DNA of 21,893 bases, from positions 1 to 21,893 of the IMG/VR virus record IMGVR_UViG_3300025543_000250; one strand, given 5' to 3'. This stretch comes from a virus. A program made the translations under genes and the position numbers. Below, one piece after another: positions 1 to 8,189 of the stretch (position 1 is its first letter; every line of letters begins with the position of its first letter). The notes below the pieces were generated by a model that saw nothing but the letters and a program-made list of their open reading frames with translations, did no database searches and was not told the origin of the DNA.

Positions 1-2668
1 CTTGATCTTGGGCGAAAAGTACACAAGCACTATTTATGTTCCATGTATTTGATATATGAAAAGATGGAAGAGTATTTATGTTTAAATTTAAAGCTTCTCT
101 ATACATACGTTCAGCAAAATCAGTCATTATTTGATTAGGGTTTCCTGGAAGCATCTGATCAATTTCAATGTAGCCCTGTAGATCTTGCGTTTGAGCTTTA
201 TCCAACAGGCTTGCTATGAAATTTGCTCCTAGGTCGGGATTAGGTGTTACCGTAGCTAAAGCTAGTTCTGGGCTCATTCTTCTGGTTAATTGTTGAATTA
301 GCTTTTCTCTATCCTCATCTCCCATGTTTAATGAATAATTATTCATTCTCAGGAAAGCCGCTGCATCCCCTGCGGTTGTAATAGGAAAACTTCCAGTTCC
401 TAAAGGAAGCACTCCTGTAGCTACATTAGACGCTCTGCGTTCGACCATTTTCTGAAATCCCATTTGTAGCTGACCCAAGTAAACTCCACCAAATTTAAAT
501 TTAAGATCTAGTACATTTGGATTTGTAGTATTATATCTAAAAATAGAAATTTGTTTTTGTTTTATGTATTCTTTTTCCTGTTCTGAAAAATTGCTATATC
601 CAAACTCATCAGGAACATATGAAATATTTCCAAAAGATCCTTCTAAATCGCTTGATGGAACAGCAGGATACAGTATTTCCTTAAGAGGCTTGTTGTAGGA
701 TGTCTTTGTTAATATCTGTCTATCCAGCGGGTGGAGGGGAATCTGTAGTATTCTAGATCTAAGAGCTTCATCTGAAGCGAGCTTGTTCGCTGAGGCTTCT
801 TGTGCTCTCCTGGCTATTGCCTCATCATAGGCTGCTTGCTCGGCTTCAATGAGCATGGTGGGTGTTAGATCTTGCGAGGGAAGAAGCTCTACAGCATTTT
901 GAGGAGCAACAACTGGCTCGGGAGGAACATCTTCAAGAAGTCGTTTAGAAAAAGACTTAAGCTGCGCTACCTTTGCGGCGGCAGATTTAGCCTTCAACGC
1001 TGCTGTCTCGGCTTCTTGTTCCTCTAAGTTAACTTCAGCATATAAATAATTTTTAATCAGAGCAGAGTCTCCGACAATTATAGCTTCTTGTTTATTATTA
1101 AACTTATGATATCCTCCAAACAAAGGAAAATGTGTAGCCCCTTCTCCTAAATCTCCTGTTTTAGACCAATGATCCAAGACATTTATATCTGTCTCATTGA
1201 ATTGAACAAGATCAATGTTGTATTCACCTTTTGATAGTTCATTAATTCCATTGATTACATTCTTAACAACTCCCATGTGATCAGGAATTCCTTTAGAGCT
1301 TGATTTCTGGAGTGATGCGAAGTGAGCTAAGTCTGTGTACAGTTTTTTAAATCGTTCTTTTGCTGTTTTAGCTTTTTCAACAGATGTAAATTTTAACTTC
1401 TCTGCTTGGGCTAGAACACTATTTGAAAGTTTTAGGATTGGATTTACAGATTCCAACTGTATTCCAACCTTAGCTAAAAAGTCTTTAACAAATTCTGCTT
1501 TTTTTCCTACTTCTCTTGCTTGTTTTGAGTCACCAAAGTTCATATCCACTTGATTGGCCGCATTTGATCCTGCCTCTCCTTTAAACTCTGCTACTTGCTG
1601 GGCTTGCATTGCAGTCGAAGTAGATGCTACTCTCGCATTCTTAGCTAACTCATCAATAGTCTTTCTACAAATAAGATTTATATTTGGAAGTAACACAATT
1701 ACATTTGAATTTGATGTTGCTGTTTGAATATAATTTCTTAAAGTATCAACAACAATAGCGTGAAGATCAAAATCACCGATGTTAGATGCTAAATCTGAGT
1801 AACCTAAGTTATCAAAAATTTGATTTAATTCATCCCTAAACTCTGTAACAGCTTTTTTACCCACATGACGATTTAAGTATTCCAACGGATCATACGGAGG
1901 TTTGTTTGGCTCGTCTCTTAATGCTTGCCACTCTCTGAGGTGAGCGAGCCACTGCGTAGTGCCTTGTTCGTAGGGGTTGTGGTATTCTGAATCTACTAAC
2001 CTATTAAGTTTAATAGGCTTTGAGGTCCCATTGTATCTCATGGTTGCTCCCCTGAGATTTAAATTAACGGGTTCATTATATGCCCCTCGTCTTTGACCCA
2101 TAATTACAGGTCTAGCGGTAGGTGTTAAAGTTAAAGAAATTTTTCTTGCGCCCTTTACGGCAATATCAGCAGACTGAAGAACTGTACGATGAGGTCCTGA
2201 CCAGAGACTAAGGTTCTCTCCAGTTCCATAGGCAACATATATCTCTTTTCTCCCATGCGTTGCTGTATATTGTTTTTTGAAATCATCAATATACTCTTTA
2301 GGGTAATCGGACAGGCCCTCTTTCATTTGTTTGTTTTTTCTATCACCAATAATAGAAGGCTGTTGATCTTCAGGTGCATAGCCGTATCCCGCCATATTTT
2401 CTAACATACTGTCACTAAGGTATCTTTTTTCAAATTCTCCTTTTGGATCAATAAACTCAAGCGTCATTCTCATGCCAGGACCGAGACCAATAGAATGTTC
2501 AAAAGAAATAAAATTTGGGTTAGATTCTGAATTAAACAAGATCGCCGTATCTTCTCCATCATCAGTAAGGGTAGACAATAAGCTTGTTGCTGTAGAACCT
2601 GCGGAAAATAGTCTTTCCATAGTAGCTCTGTTAAAAGCTACTACTATATTTGCTGTCGGGACTTTCAT
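1..2668 (-). CDS. Large tail/baseplate hub-like protein, C-terminus cut by window edge
   Basis: An open minus-strand frame starts at ATG 2668 and runs off the left edge, giving about 889 residues without a stop. The start overlaps the previous stop as ATGA, which suggests translational coupling; no strong Shine-Dalgarno is visible. The N-terminal 200 residues look beta-rich, with patterns such as FEHSIGLGPGMRMTLEFIDP and YGTGENLSLWSGPHR, reminiscent of gp27/gp44-type hub domains. The middle (about 330-590) is rich in Ala/Lys/Glu helices. The visible end contains LPSFHISNTWNINSA, a motif style I associate with large baseplate proteins. It lies downstream of tape measure, XkdP-like and LysM-like genes, the usual place of the hub gene in contractile tails. 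The hub role is therefore inferred from position and weak sequence resemblance. It could be another large baseplate or virion protein. Confidence 0.6.
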   Translation of the reverse strand, partial: MKVPTANIVVAFNRATMERLFSAGSTATSLLSTLTDDGEDTAILFNSESNPNFISFEHSIGLGPGMRMTLEFIDPKGEFEKRYLSDSMLENMAGYGYAPEDQQPSIIGDRKNKQMKEGLSDYPKEYIDDFKKQYTATHGRKEIYVAYGTGENLSLWSGPHRTVLQSADIAVKGARKISLTLTPTARPVIMGQRRGAYNEPVNLNLRGATMRYNGTSKPIKLNRLVDSEYHNPYEQGTTQWLAHLREWQALRDEPNKPPYDPLEYLNRHVGKKAVTEFRDELNQIFDNLGYSDLASNIGDFDLHAIVVDTLRNYIQTATSNSNVIVLLPNINLICRKTIDELAKNARVASTSTAMQAQQVAEFKGEAGSNAANQVDMNFGDSKQAREVGKKAEFVKDFLAKVGIQLESVNPILKLSNSVLAQAEKLKFTSVEKAKTAKERFKKLYTDLAHFASLQKSSSKGIPDHMGVVKNVINGINELSKGEYNIDLVQFNETDINVLDHWSKTGDLGEGATHFPLFGGYHKFNNKQEAIIVGDSALIKNYLYAEVNLEEQEAETAALKAKSAAAKVAQLKSFSKRLLEDVPPEPVVAPQNAVELLPSQDLTPTMLIEAEQAAYDEAIARRAQEASANKLASDEALRSRILQIPLHPLDRQILTKTSYNKPLKEILYPAVPSSDLEGSFGNISYVPDEFGYSNFSEQEKEYIKQKQISIFRYNTTNPNVLDLKFKFGGVYLGQLQMGFQKMVERRASNVATGVLPLGTGSFPITTAGDAAAFLRMNNYSLNMGDEDREKLIQQLTRRMSPELALATVTPNPDLGANFIASLLDKAQTQDLQGYIEIDQMLPGNPNQIMTDFAERMYREALNLNINTLPSFHISNTWNINSACVLFAQDQ

Positions 2669-2973
2669 CTCATTATGGGTATAAGTATTTTTTGGTTTTG
2701 AGTAAACCCTTCAAATGGATCGGCTATTCCATTAACCAACATAAGAAGCCACCAGTTTTTGGGAGTCCCATAGAAAACATTAGATATTAAGTCTGGTCGA
2801 TGCTCGTATCCAGCAGGGACATACCCTACTTCATACTCATAAGCTTTTCCTAAATCTACTAAGATATCATCAAATTTAGGAGTATTTATGATTGTTTTAG
2901 TTAGAACTGTTCTATGCCGAACCAGTTGGGAATCCAAGGCATAGGGGCCTTTTTTGTTTTCACTTATTTCCAT
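2665..2973 (-). CDS. Baseplate wedge gp53-like / LysM-like small protein
   Basis: A 102-residue protein. Its C-terminal half has the pattern FYGTPKNWWLLMLVNGIADP followed by a hydrophobic ILIP ending. This is the signature of T4 gp53 and related LysM-like baseplate proteins, where an aromatic 'YG...WW...N.I.DPF' core precedes the last strand. T4 gp53 is about twice as long, so this is a short version carrying mainly the LysM-like module. The start codon overlaps the upstream stop as TAATG, and its own stop overlaps the next ATG as ATGA, so it is embedded in a coupled tail operon. In Bacillus PBSX-type tails a LysM domain follows the XkdP N-terminal domain in one polypeptide. Here the two seem to be separate neighbouring genes. 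It probably acts in the baseplate near the tail-tube end. Family assignment is fairly secure; the exact location is inferred. Confidence 0.7.
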   Translation of the reverse strand: MEISENKKGPYALDSQLVRHRTVLTKTIINTPKFDDILVDLGKAYEYEVGYVPAGYEHRPDLISNVFYGTPKNWWLLMLVNGIADPFEGFTQNQKILIPIMR

Positions 2974-3962
2974 TAGAAGATTCCTCCGTATCCAGGATCC
3001 ATACTATGGGTATCTCCTAAGACAACTGCTTCCCATCCAGCAAGGTTGTCTTTTTTGATAATACTTGTAGTATCAAACTCTCCAAAATCTCCAGTCCTGA
3101 TTTCTTCTAATTTAAGATTAATCTTTAATTGTCTAGGTAGGAGAGTGTCCATGTCATATCCTGCGGCTTCATTATAATCAATTGAGTAGCTAGTACAAAT
3201 ACACGGAATATCTTGATATAGGATTCCATGTCTCAACCTTATAATAGGAGGTCCATAAATTGGATTTTTAGAGTAATTAACTACACTTGACCTAACGATA
3301 TTTGTCCAATAAATAATTAAATCAATAATACGATACTTTAATTGCTTCTGCTGATTATCATCAATAACTATGGGCTTGATTGGAACGATTGTAGGATCTT
3401 CCTCTACTACAGTTCTGTTCGTAACAAAAGGACTAATATTAGTTGGGACTATACCATAACTTTGAGAAAACTCAGCGTGTTCTTGGGATGTCATGCCTTG
3501 AAGAGCCCAGTCTGAATTTAAAACTTGTTTTGCAGATTCTGTAGCCAATGTTTTTGTGTAATTAGTTCCTAGTTGAAAAGCCATCCCCTTTGTACTAGAA
3601 TCTCCTTTATAAGGTTTTTTAAACTTCTCTCTTTCAGCATCAACATTGTCTTTATCTCCTTGATAGTTTATATACTTTTCAAGGGTTAGCCCTGGATGAA
3701 GATCTACAATATGAGGCATTGTCATGTTAAAACTAACATTAAGGGTTCTTGAATCGGCTCCAAGGTAACTGTGTAGGTTACTAGATCTAGAAATTAAAGA
3801 GTACTTTTGATATCGTGCTTTCTTAGTTTCTTTAATAGAAACATTTTCAAAGAACGGCAACTCTACAACGTAATAATCTGATCCCTTAGTGGGAACAGGA
3901 AAGTAAAACATTAGCTTTGCTCTTTCAGGAAGTTTACGATCTACTAAGTGCCTGTTACCCAT
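2973..3962 (-). CDS. Probable baseplate/tail-tube-end protein (XkdP N-domain-like)
   Basis: A 329-residue protein with no signal peptide or membrane segment. Early residues contain a beta-rich stretch with ENVSIKETKKARYQKYSL and SRTLNVSFNMTMPHI. The C-terminal third has LPRQLKINLKLEEIRTGDFG. This pairing of 'rules about residual field plus R-x-hydrophobic beta strand L-x-L-x-E' resembles the N-terminal domain of LysM-containing baseplate proteins such as XkdP. The gene follows the tape measure, overlaps it by 8 bp, and is coupled to the LysM-like gene by TAATG, exactly where XkdP-like genes sit. The likely role is connecting tail tube and baseplate hub. The resemblance is by eye only. The alternative is an unrelated virion protein fixed in this position. 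Confidence 0.5.
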   Translation of the reverse strand: MGNRHLVDRKLPERAKLMFYFPVPTKGSDYYVVELPFFENVSIKETKKARYQKYSLISRSSNLHSYLGADSRTLNVSFNMTMPHIVDLHPGLTLEKYINYQGDKDNVDAEREKFKKPYKGDSSTKGMAFQLGTNYTKTLATESAKQVLNSDWALQGMTSQEHAEFSQSYGIVPTNISPFVTNRTVVEEDPTIVPIKPIVIDDNQQKQLKYRIIDLIIYWTNIVRSSVVNYSKNPIYGPPIIRLRHGILYQDIPCICTSYSIDYNEAAGYDMDTLLPRQLKINLKLEEIRTGDFGEFDTTSIIKKDNLAGWEAVVLGDTHSMDPGYGGIF

Positions 3963-5715
3963 TTAAACTATTCTCCGCTTTACTTTCCATAGAACCTGGT
4001 TCTTTAGACATTGCAATTATATTGGCAGCCTTTAACTCTTCTAACATTTCTTCAGAAGTAGTGTCTCGACCAATTCCCAAGATGTTTTCAATGCTTTCAG
4101 ACAAGATGCTTGCTGTCTCTCCTAAGAACTCAGATTTGGTAGCTATCTCAGGTGTTTTATTATTAATCTCCTCTGTGTTTTTTGCAGTTTCTGCGGCAGA
4201 CTCATTAGCCCTAGTTCTCAAAGCAACATCACTTTCTATGTTGCTCCTGATGTTATTTAGTTGGTTAAGCATGGAACTCAGCCCTTTATTAATTGGGGAT
4301 TCTTTCGCAGTAAAGTCTTTAGTAAAATCAAAATCTGACGAGGATCCACCTGCTCTTCTATGAGCTATGAATGCTTGTACTAAAGCTTGTTGTGTTTTAT
4401 CATCACCCGCTTGGCGAACCATGTCAATATCACCTTTAAGTTTTATTGCCGAAATATTTAGGTTCTCAGCTATATCTTTTGTTCCTGCTCCTAATAAATC
4501 CGCAGCCAACAGGACTGCGGAAGTAAGTTGTAACATTGCCATTTTGAAGATATCAAAAGTGCCTCCAGATTGAAAGATAAGAGTAATTTTTTCTTTCATA
4601 AACCCAAAAACATCTTCTATCTTACCTAAAGCAAGAATAGAAAAATCAATAACAGCCAGTTTAAATTTTTTCATGGTCGCTGCTGCTCCGTCCTCCCCTC
4701 CAAGACTTTCTGCAAACTTCTTAAACCTCTGTCCTACTGTGTTCATAACTGCTGAAATAACATCCATAGCTTCTAAGAGGAACGGAAAAGCTACAGCTAA
4801 TCCTTCTTGGAACGGAACCAAAATTTCATTTTTTAAATTGGATAATGTTTTTCCAAAGTCGGCTGTTTGGTCGATCTCCTGTCTTGTCCTATCTCCAAAC
4901 GCATCAGCAACAGTTGTGAAATCAATAGCTCCTCGACCCAAATTTTCCGTAGCAATTCCGATCTGACGGAAGAATGTGTCCGAACCAGCGGTGTGCATTT
5001 TAAATGTATCCGAAGCCGTCACGAATGCATCTTTTAATATTGTCCTGGCTTCGGCTTCACTCTTAGCCGCTGAAAGTTGTTCTCTTATACCACCAAGGCC
5101 CAGCTTGGTTAAGGTTGCAAACCCCTCTTCGCTGGTGTCCATTACAGACTTCATAACGCTATTGAGTGGTCCTGCCAATTGAGGTCCTAACTCAGCTTGG
5201 AGAGAAGCTACTGCTCCCATCACATCTTTACCCATTCCAGATAATTTCTGGGCAGGGAATGTGTCTTTTAATGCATCAATAGCACCAACCAGCTTATCAG
5301 TACTAATACCGTACTCGGCTCCTGTGTCAATTAAGCTTTCAGAAAGAGCGTTTGTATCTGCCCTAGAAAGGTTCATACCTGCTTCTAAAGTAGCAAAAGC
5401 TTTTGCGGTTTCTCGATATGCTGTTCCTGTTAACTGCTGCTGGTTTATTAGCTTGGCTACTCCCGCTGTGTTGCCTTGTAAACCTGCTTCCATACCAGCA
5501 ATGGCTGCGCCGAACCTCTGGTTGATATCCCCACGAAGGCCCTCCATAGTGCCTCCAAGAGAATCTCGGGTCTGCTCATATGTCTGGCCTAGAGCTAATG
5601 AAGCCTTCTGAGCGTTATCAGCAAACGCAAGGGTTTCCCTTAAAGCATTTTTTAAGCCATCGACTGCTCCAATTAGCTGCCCCGCTACTGCGTCACTCAA
5701 CATTCCGACTACCAT
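3955..5715 (-). CDS. Tail tape measure protein
   Basis: A 586-residue protein, mostly alpha-helical and rich in Ala, Gly, Leu and Thr. The N-terminal region alternates long amphipathic helices (about 1-300). Hydrophobic helices follow near residues 300-330 (FQEGLAVAFPFLLEAMDVIS) and 390-410 (MAMLQLTSAVLLAADLLGAG), and the C-terminus is polar and low-complexity. These are hallmarks of tape measure proteins, which fill the tail tube and set tail length. The length is close to that of T4 gp29 (590 residues), which would predict a tail of roughly T4 length. The start ATG immediately follows the upstream stop (TAAATG), with GGAG about 11 nt before it. The gene overlaps the following baseplate gene by 8 bp. 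The tape measure role is well supported by composition, size and position; direct homology to gp29 is not claimed. Confidence 0.82.
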   Translation of the reverse strand: MVVGMLSDAVAGQLIGAVDGLKNALRETLAFADNAQKASLALGQTYEQTRDSLGGTMEGLRGDINQRFGAAIAGMEAGLQGNTAGVAKLINQQQLTGTAYRETAKAFATLEAGMNLSRADTNALSESLIDTGAEYGISTDKLVGAIDALKDTFPAQKLSGMGKDVMGAVASLQAELGPQLAGPLNSVMKSVMDTSEEGFATLTKLGLGGIREQLSAAKSEAEARTILKDAFVTASDTFKMHTAGSDTFFRQIGIATENLGRGAIDFTTVADAFGDRTRQEIDQTADFGKTLSNLKNEILVPFQEGLAVAFPFLLEAMDVISAVMNTVGQRFKKFAESLGGEDGAAATMKKFKLAVIDFSILALGKIEDVFGFMKEKITLIFQSGGTFDIFKMAMLQLTSAVLLAADLLGAGTKDIAENLNISAIKLKGDIDMVRQAGDDKTQQALVQAFIAHRRAGGSSSDFDFTKDFTAKESPINKGLSSMLNQLNNIRSNIESDVALRTRANESAAETAKNTEEINNKTPEIATKSEFLGETASILSESIENILGIGRDTTSEEMLEELKAANIIAMSKEPGSMESKAENSLNG

Positions 5716-6108
5716 TTACTGAAGTTCTCCATCTATTGTTGCTTTTTTGCGTATCCTGTGAATGGGTCCATAGATATTGGTCATAATATAGGTTCTGTAA
5801 TTATCTATGGGTAAGGACCTATTTTTATATAGAGTTACTAGAGATTCTGGGGTGTAATTACCTTGCTCAGGAACTCTGAAACCAACTAACAGTAAGTTTC
5901 CCGTAGCTGGCTCCTTAGTGATTGGCTCAACAACCATAAATATACGGGCTGCCCTGCTACCCTTCCCTATTCCAAGTTTATATCTAAAAAATAAAATATC
6001 CCCAGGGTTGGCACAAGACTGCGATTTAGGCACCATCTGTACGTTTAACTCGGAATCCGCTCCCACAGCATCTAAAAAGTTTTGGATTTGTTTTGAAAAT
6101 TTAGCCAT
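5716..6108 (-). CDS. Uncharacterised 130-aa protein upstream of tape measure
   Basis: I do not recognise this family. The 130-residue protein has an N-terminal amphipathic helix (KQIQNFLDAVG). A beta-rich body follows with GDILFFRYKLGIGKG near residues 37-51, a hydrophobic strand LLLVGFRVPE, and a basic end HRIRKKA. This looks like a small beta-barrel (SH3-like or KOW-like) fold, but that is a guess. It is the first gene of the leftward tail block, and its stop is directly followed by the tape measure ATG. Proteins in this position are often tail-assembly factors or tube/baseplate components. It starts at ATG 6108 with no clear Shine-Dalgarno; a TATAATATA box lies just upstream, so the transcript could be nearly leaderless. 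Confidence 0.6.
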   Translation of the reverse strand: MAKFSKQIQNFLDAVGADSELNVQMVPKSQSCANPGDILFFRYKLGIGKGSRAARIFMVVEPITKEPATGNLLLVGFRVPEQGNYTPESLVTLYKNRSLPIDNYRTYIMTNIYGPIHRIRKKATIDGELQ

Positions 6109-6144
6109 CTGTGTATATTATATATTGAATATTGAGTTTAAACC
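6109..6144. promoter_or_regulatory. Short divergent promoter gap with TATATTATA box
   Basis: The 36-bp gap separates two divergent genes. It contains TATATTATA at 6114-6122, read as TATAATATA leftward, and TATATT at 6121-6126 rightward. The first ends 5 nt from the leftward ATG. The same 9-mer recurs in the terminase/glycosyltransferase gap. It resembles a -10 box or a T4-type late TATAAATA box, but AT-rich gaps produce such matches easily. No good -35 element is seen. Confidence 0.35.
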
Positions 6145-6450
6145 ATGAATAACAACCTAGACATAGACATTATTGATTTTCTTGATTTAATAAATGAAAC
6201 ATTAAGTTATTCATTCGTAGAAAAGTGGAGACATAAGTTCTCTGAAAAGTTTGTTAAGCATTTTCAGCTTAAAGTTCTGGATGCAATGAACAAACAGAAA
6301 CCAATTAAACTAGAGATGCTGTATAATTACTTAACTAAGAAGTGTAAGTACTCACCTGATCAAGTAAATAAGTTCTTTGTCTCAATAGAGATTGATATCT
6401 ACCACCCTTTTATATATGGTAGCTACCCTAAGACTTCTTCTTCTTCCTAG
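6145..6450 (+). CDS. Small protein of unknown function
   Basis: A 101-residue, probably all-helical protein, acidic at the N-terminus (NNNLDIDIIDFLDLINETLS) and more basic in the middle. It has no recognisable motif or membrane segment and ends in a Ser run. It stands alone on the plus strand between two leftward genes. It converges with the nuclease gene, and the last 23 bp are shared. In that overlap a CTT/AAG repeat encodes Ser on this strand and Lys on the other. The ATG has no obvious Shine-Dalgarno. Codon use is AT-rich, as in the phage late genes. Function unknown; a helical nucleic-acid-binding or regulatory protein is only one possibility. Confidence 0.55.
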   Translation: MNNNLDIDIIDFLDLINETLSYSFVEKWRHKFSEKFVKHFQLKVLDAMNKQKPIKLEMLYNYLTKKCKYSPDQVNKFFVSIEIDIYHPFIYGSYPKTSSSS

Positions 6451-7204
6451 ATTTTAAGTCTTCTATTGTCTTCTGTACCTCATGCATTGTACAGAACTCA
6501 GGGCAAGCAGTCTTGTAGGCACACCAGTTACAGTATTCATTCCTATTAGCCTTCATCTCATCCTTCTTCTTCTTGCGGATCTTCCAGACCTCATCAACGA
6601 TCTTTCTTAGGTGAGCATTGATTTGGGGTACTGAGTACTGCACATGTACAAAGTTATTCGTTAGAGGGTAGTAGTGTGCAGCAATAATCTTAGAGACGGG
6701 GACCTTGTATAGCTTGCTGATGGCGTATACATAACCTTTCAGTTGTGTGTCCTGATAAAGCTCTACTTTACTTTTTTCTCTCTTAGAAGTCTTATAGTCA
6801 ATGATAAGGAATCCTCCATCCTCACCCTTGATGATACGGTCGATTACGCCGTTCAGCGTTATGTCATCTTTGACGGGGACTTCAAAGACTAGTTCAGTTC
6901 CTACCGTCTCACCTAGTTTTGCGTTGAAGGAAAGAAAATTGTCGATACATTTTAAATCCTTGCCCTCGTACTTCTTTGATACCTTGTATGAGCCTTTCAC
7001 TTCTTCAGCGATCAACTTCATCTCATCTTGAGATTTTGCGTTCACTCCGTCCTCAAGGATCTTGTGGATGTATGATCCAAAGTGAAGAGCCTCGGTGTTG
7101 GTCTCAGGGGGTTCAGGAAGCCTATCAACATACCGATAACGGTATTTTAACTGGCATTGTTTAAAGGTCTGGAATTTAGATTCGGAAATTGTTTTTATGT
7201 ACAT
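6428..7204 (-). CDS. PD-(D/E)XK nuclease, Cas4/RecB-like, with Fe-S cluster cysteines
   Basis: A 258-residue nuclease of the RecB/Cas4/AddB type. Visible motifs are FGSYIHKILE with His47 (motif I), GVIDR with Asp122, the core IIDYKTSK with Asp136 and Lys138, and QLKGY (Gln154, Tyr158), the usual QxxxY. Cys17 near the N-terminus plus Cys225, Cys228 and Cys234 (CNWC...C) match the split four-cysteine 4Fe-4S site of Cas4, Dna2 and AddB; Cys238 is extra. Such enzymes are DNA exonucleases or end-processing nucleases. Next to a primase and near UvsW, a role in phage replication or recombination is likely. GAGGTG lies 5 nt before the ATG. The start codon lies in the palindrome shared with the divergent primase. 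The C-terminus is a Lys-rich tail (RKKKKS) overlapping the convergent small gene. Confidence 0.85.
   Translation of the reverse strand: MYIKTISESKFQTFKQCQLKYRYRYVDRLPEPPETNTEALHFGSYIHKILEDGVNAKSQDEMKLIAEEVKGSYKVSKKYEGKDLKCIDNFLSFNAKLGETVGTELVFEVPVKDDITLNGVIDRIIKGEDGGFLIIDYKTSKREKSKVELYQDTQLKGYVYAISKLYKVPVSKIIAAHYYPLTNNFVHVQYSVPQINAHLRKIVDEVWKIRKKKKDEMKANRNEYCNWCAYKTACPEFCTMHEVQKTIEDLKSRKKKKS
7197..7204. other. Palindrome ATGTACAT shared by two divergent start codons
   Basis: The palindrome ATGTACAT contains the ATG of the primase on the plus strand and the ATG of the nuclease on the minus strand, so both proteins begin Met-Tyr-Ile. The genes have no spacer, and each gene's ribosome site and any promoter must lie within the other's coding sequence. 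A Shine-Dalgarno (GAGGTG, 7210-7215 read leftward) is clear for the nuclease; none is clear for the primase. Confidence 0.75.
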
Positions 7205-8189
7205 TATAGCACCTCAGTTTATTAGAGACTACATCACGCGAAACTTCTCGTCTATTGGCAAACTATCTGCTAGTGGACGCGAGTTTATTATGGAATCCCT
7301 ATTCGTGAATAACGATTGGAAGAAGCACATGAGCGTCAATGTAGATAGTGGCATGTGGCAGTGCTTTAAGACAGGTAGGTCAGGAAACTTTGTCCGACTG
7401 TACTCCGAGGCAGAAGGCATTCCTTACTTCAGAGCGCAACGCGATCTAATGATTAGGAACTTTGAGTTCTTAGGTGAAGAGATTCCCGAATTAGATATCC
7501 CCCAAAAGGAGCTAGAGCTAGACACTAGCAGATTAATTCCTATCAATCTAGAGTCAGTGGACTCAGAAAACAAGAAGGAGGTTGACGCTTGGAGCTTCTT
7601 ATTTGGTCGTGGCTTGTTCAACCTCAACGAAGAAGAAGAAGCCCCGTTTTACCTTTGCACCGAGGGCAAGTTCTCTGACAGGATTATTATTCCTTTCAGA
7701 TCAGAGGATACCGTGTTCTACTTTCAAGCCCGTGCCCTGTACGACCAGTCCCCGAAATACTTAAACCCCTCAACCGAGATTGCCCCGAAGCCCTCTGACA
7801 TCCTTTATCCATATGACGAAGGGGAAGACTACCTAGTTGTATGTGAGGGGCCTCTCGACGCTCTCTCGCTTCAGCGGAAAGGAATCAACGCCACTGCTAC
7901 CATTGGAAGCTCAATCAGCCCCAGACAGGCTGAGATCCTCTCTACCTTCAAGGGAAAAGTAATCCTAGGCTACGACAACGATGAAGCAGGACAACGGGGA
8001 ATTGACAAATTTGATAGAACTAGAAAAGAAATGAGGATGGCAAGCTTTGAGATCTGCCCACCACCCTCGGGATACAAAGACTGGAATGAAGCACACATGG
8101 CTGGAGAAGACCTCTTCTCATGGATTATGGATAAGTCCCAGTCGTATGATTTTGACTACAAGTCTGCTAATATGCTCAACTCACTGTGA
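7197..8189 (+). CDS. DnaG-type DNA primase with degenerate zinc domain
   Basis: A 330-residue primase. The N-terminal domain (about 20-80) has the SVNVDSGMWQCFKTGRSGNF pattern of CHC2-type zinc-binding domains. Only Cys56 remains, so zinc ligands appear lost while the fold outline is kept. The C-terminal half is a TOPRIM domain: CEGPLDAL (Glu217, Asp221), then GYDNDEAG (Asp260, Asp262), then KDWNEA (294-299), the usual 'KDxNE' motif of DnaG-type primases. The length fits T4-like primases without a fused helicase. It would make RNA primers on the lagging strand, probably with a replicative helicase encoded elsewhere. The start is fixed by the shared palindrome with the nuclease. The last 14 bp overlap the convergent structural gene. 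GC-ending codons look more common here than in the neighbouring virion genes. Assignment is secure; activity with a degenerate zinc domain is inferred. Confidence 0.9.
   Translation: MYIIAPQFIRDYITRNFSSIGKLSASGREFIMESLFVNNDWKKHMSVNVDSGMWQCFKTGRSGNFVRLYSEAEGIPYFRAQRDLMIRNFEFLGEEIPELDIPQKELELDTSRLIPINLESVDSENKKEVDAWSFLFGRGLFNLNEEEEAPFYLCTEGKFSDRIIIPFRSEDTVFYFQARALYDQSPKYLNPSTEIAPKPSDILYPYDEGEDYLVVCEGPLDALSLQRKGINATATIGSSISPRQAEILSTFKGKVILGYDNDEAGQRGIDKFDRTRKEMRMASFEICPPPSGYKDWNEAHMAGEDLFSWIMDKSQSYDFDYKSANMLNSL

Noticed and set aside
1041-1048. T4 late-promoter-like TATAAATA on the plus strand
   Set aside because: It lies inside the large leftward gene with no rightward gene downstream; expected by chance in AT-rich DNA.
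2762-2773. GGAGTCCCATAG inside the gp53-like gene, identical to a right-end repeat
   Set aside because: It encodes the conserved YGTP motif of the gene on the minus strand, so the match is probably chance.
3917-5786. Plus-strand open frames opposite the tape measure and baseplate genes
   Set aside because: They are antisense to well-supported minus-strand genes, have low-complexity Ser/Ala/Leu composition and no ribosome sites.
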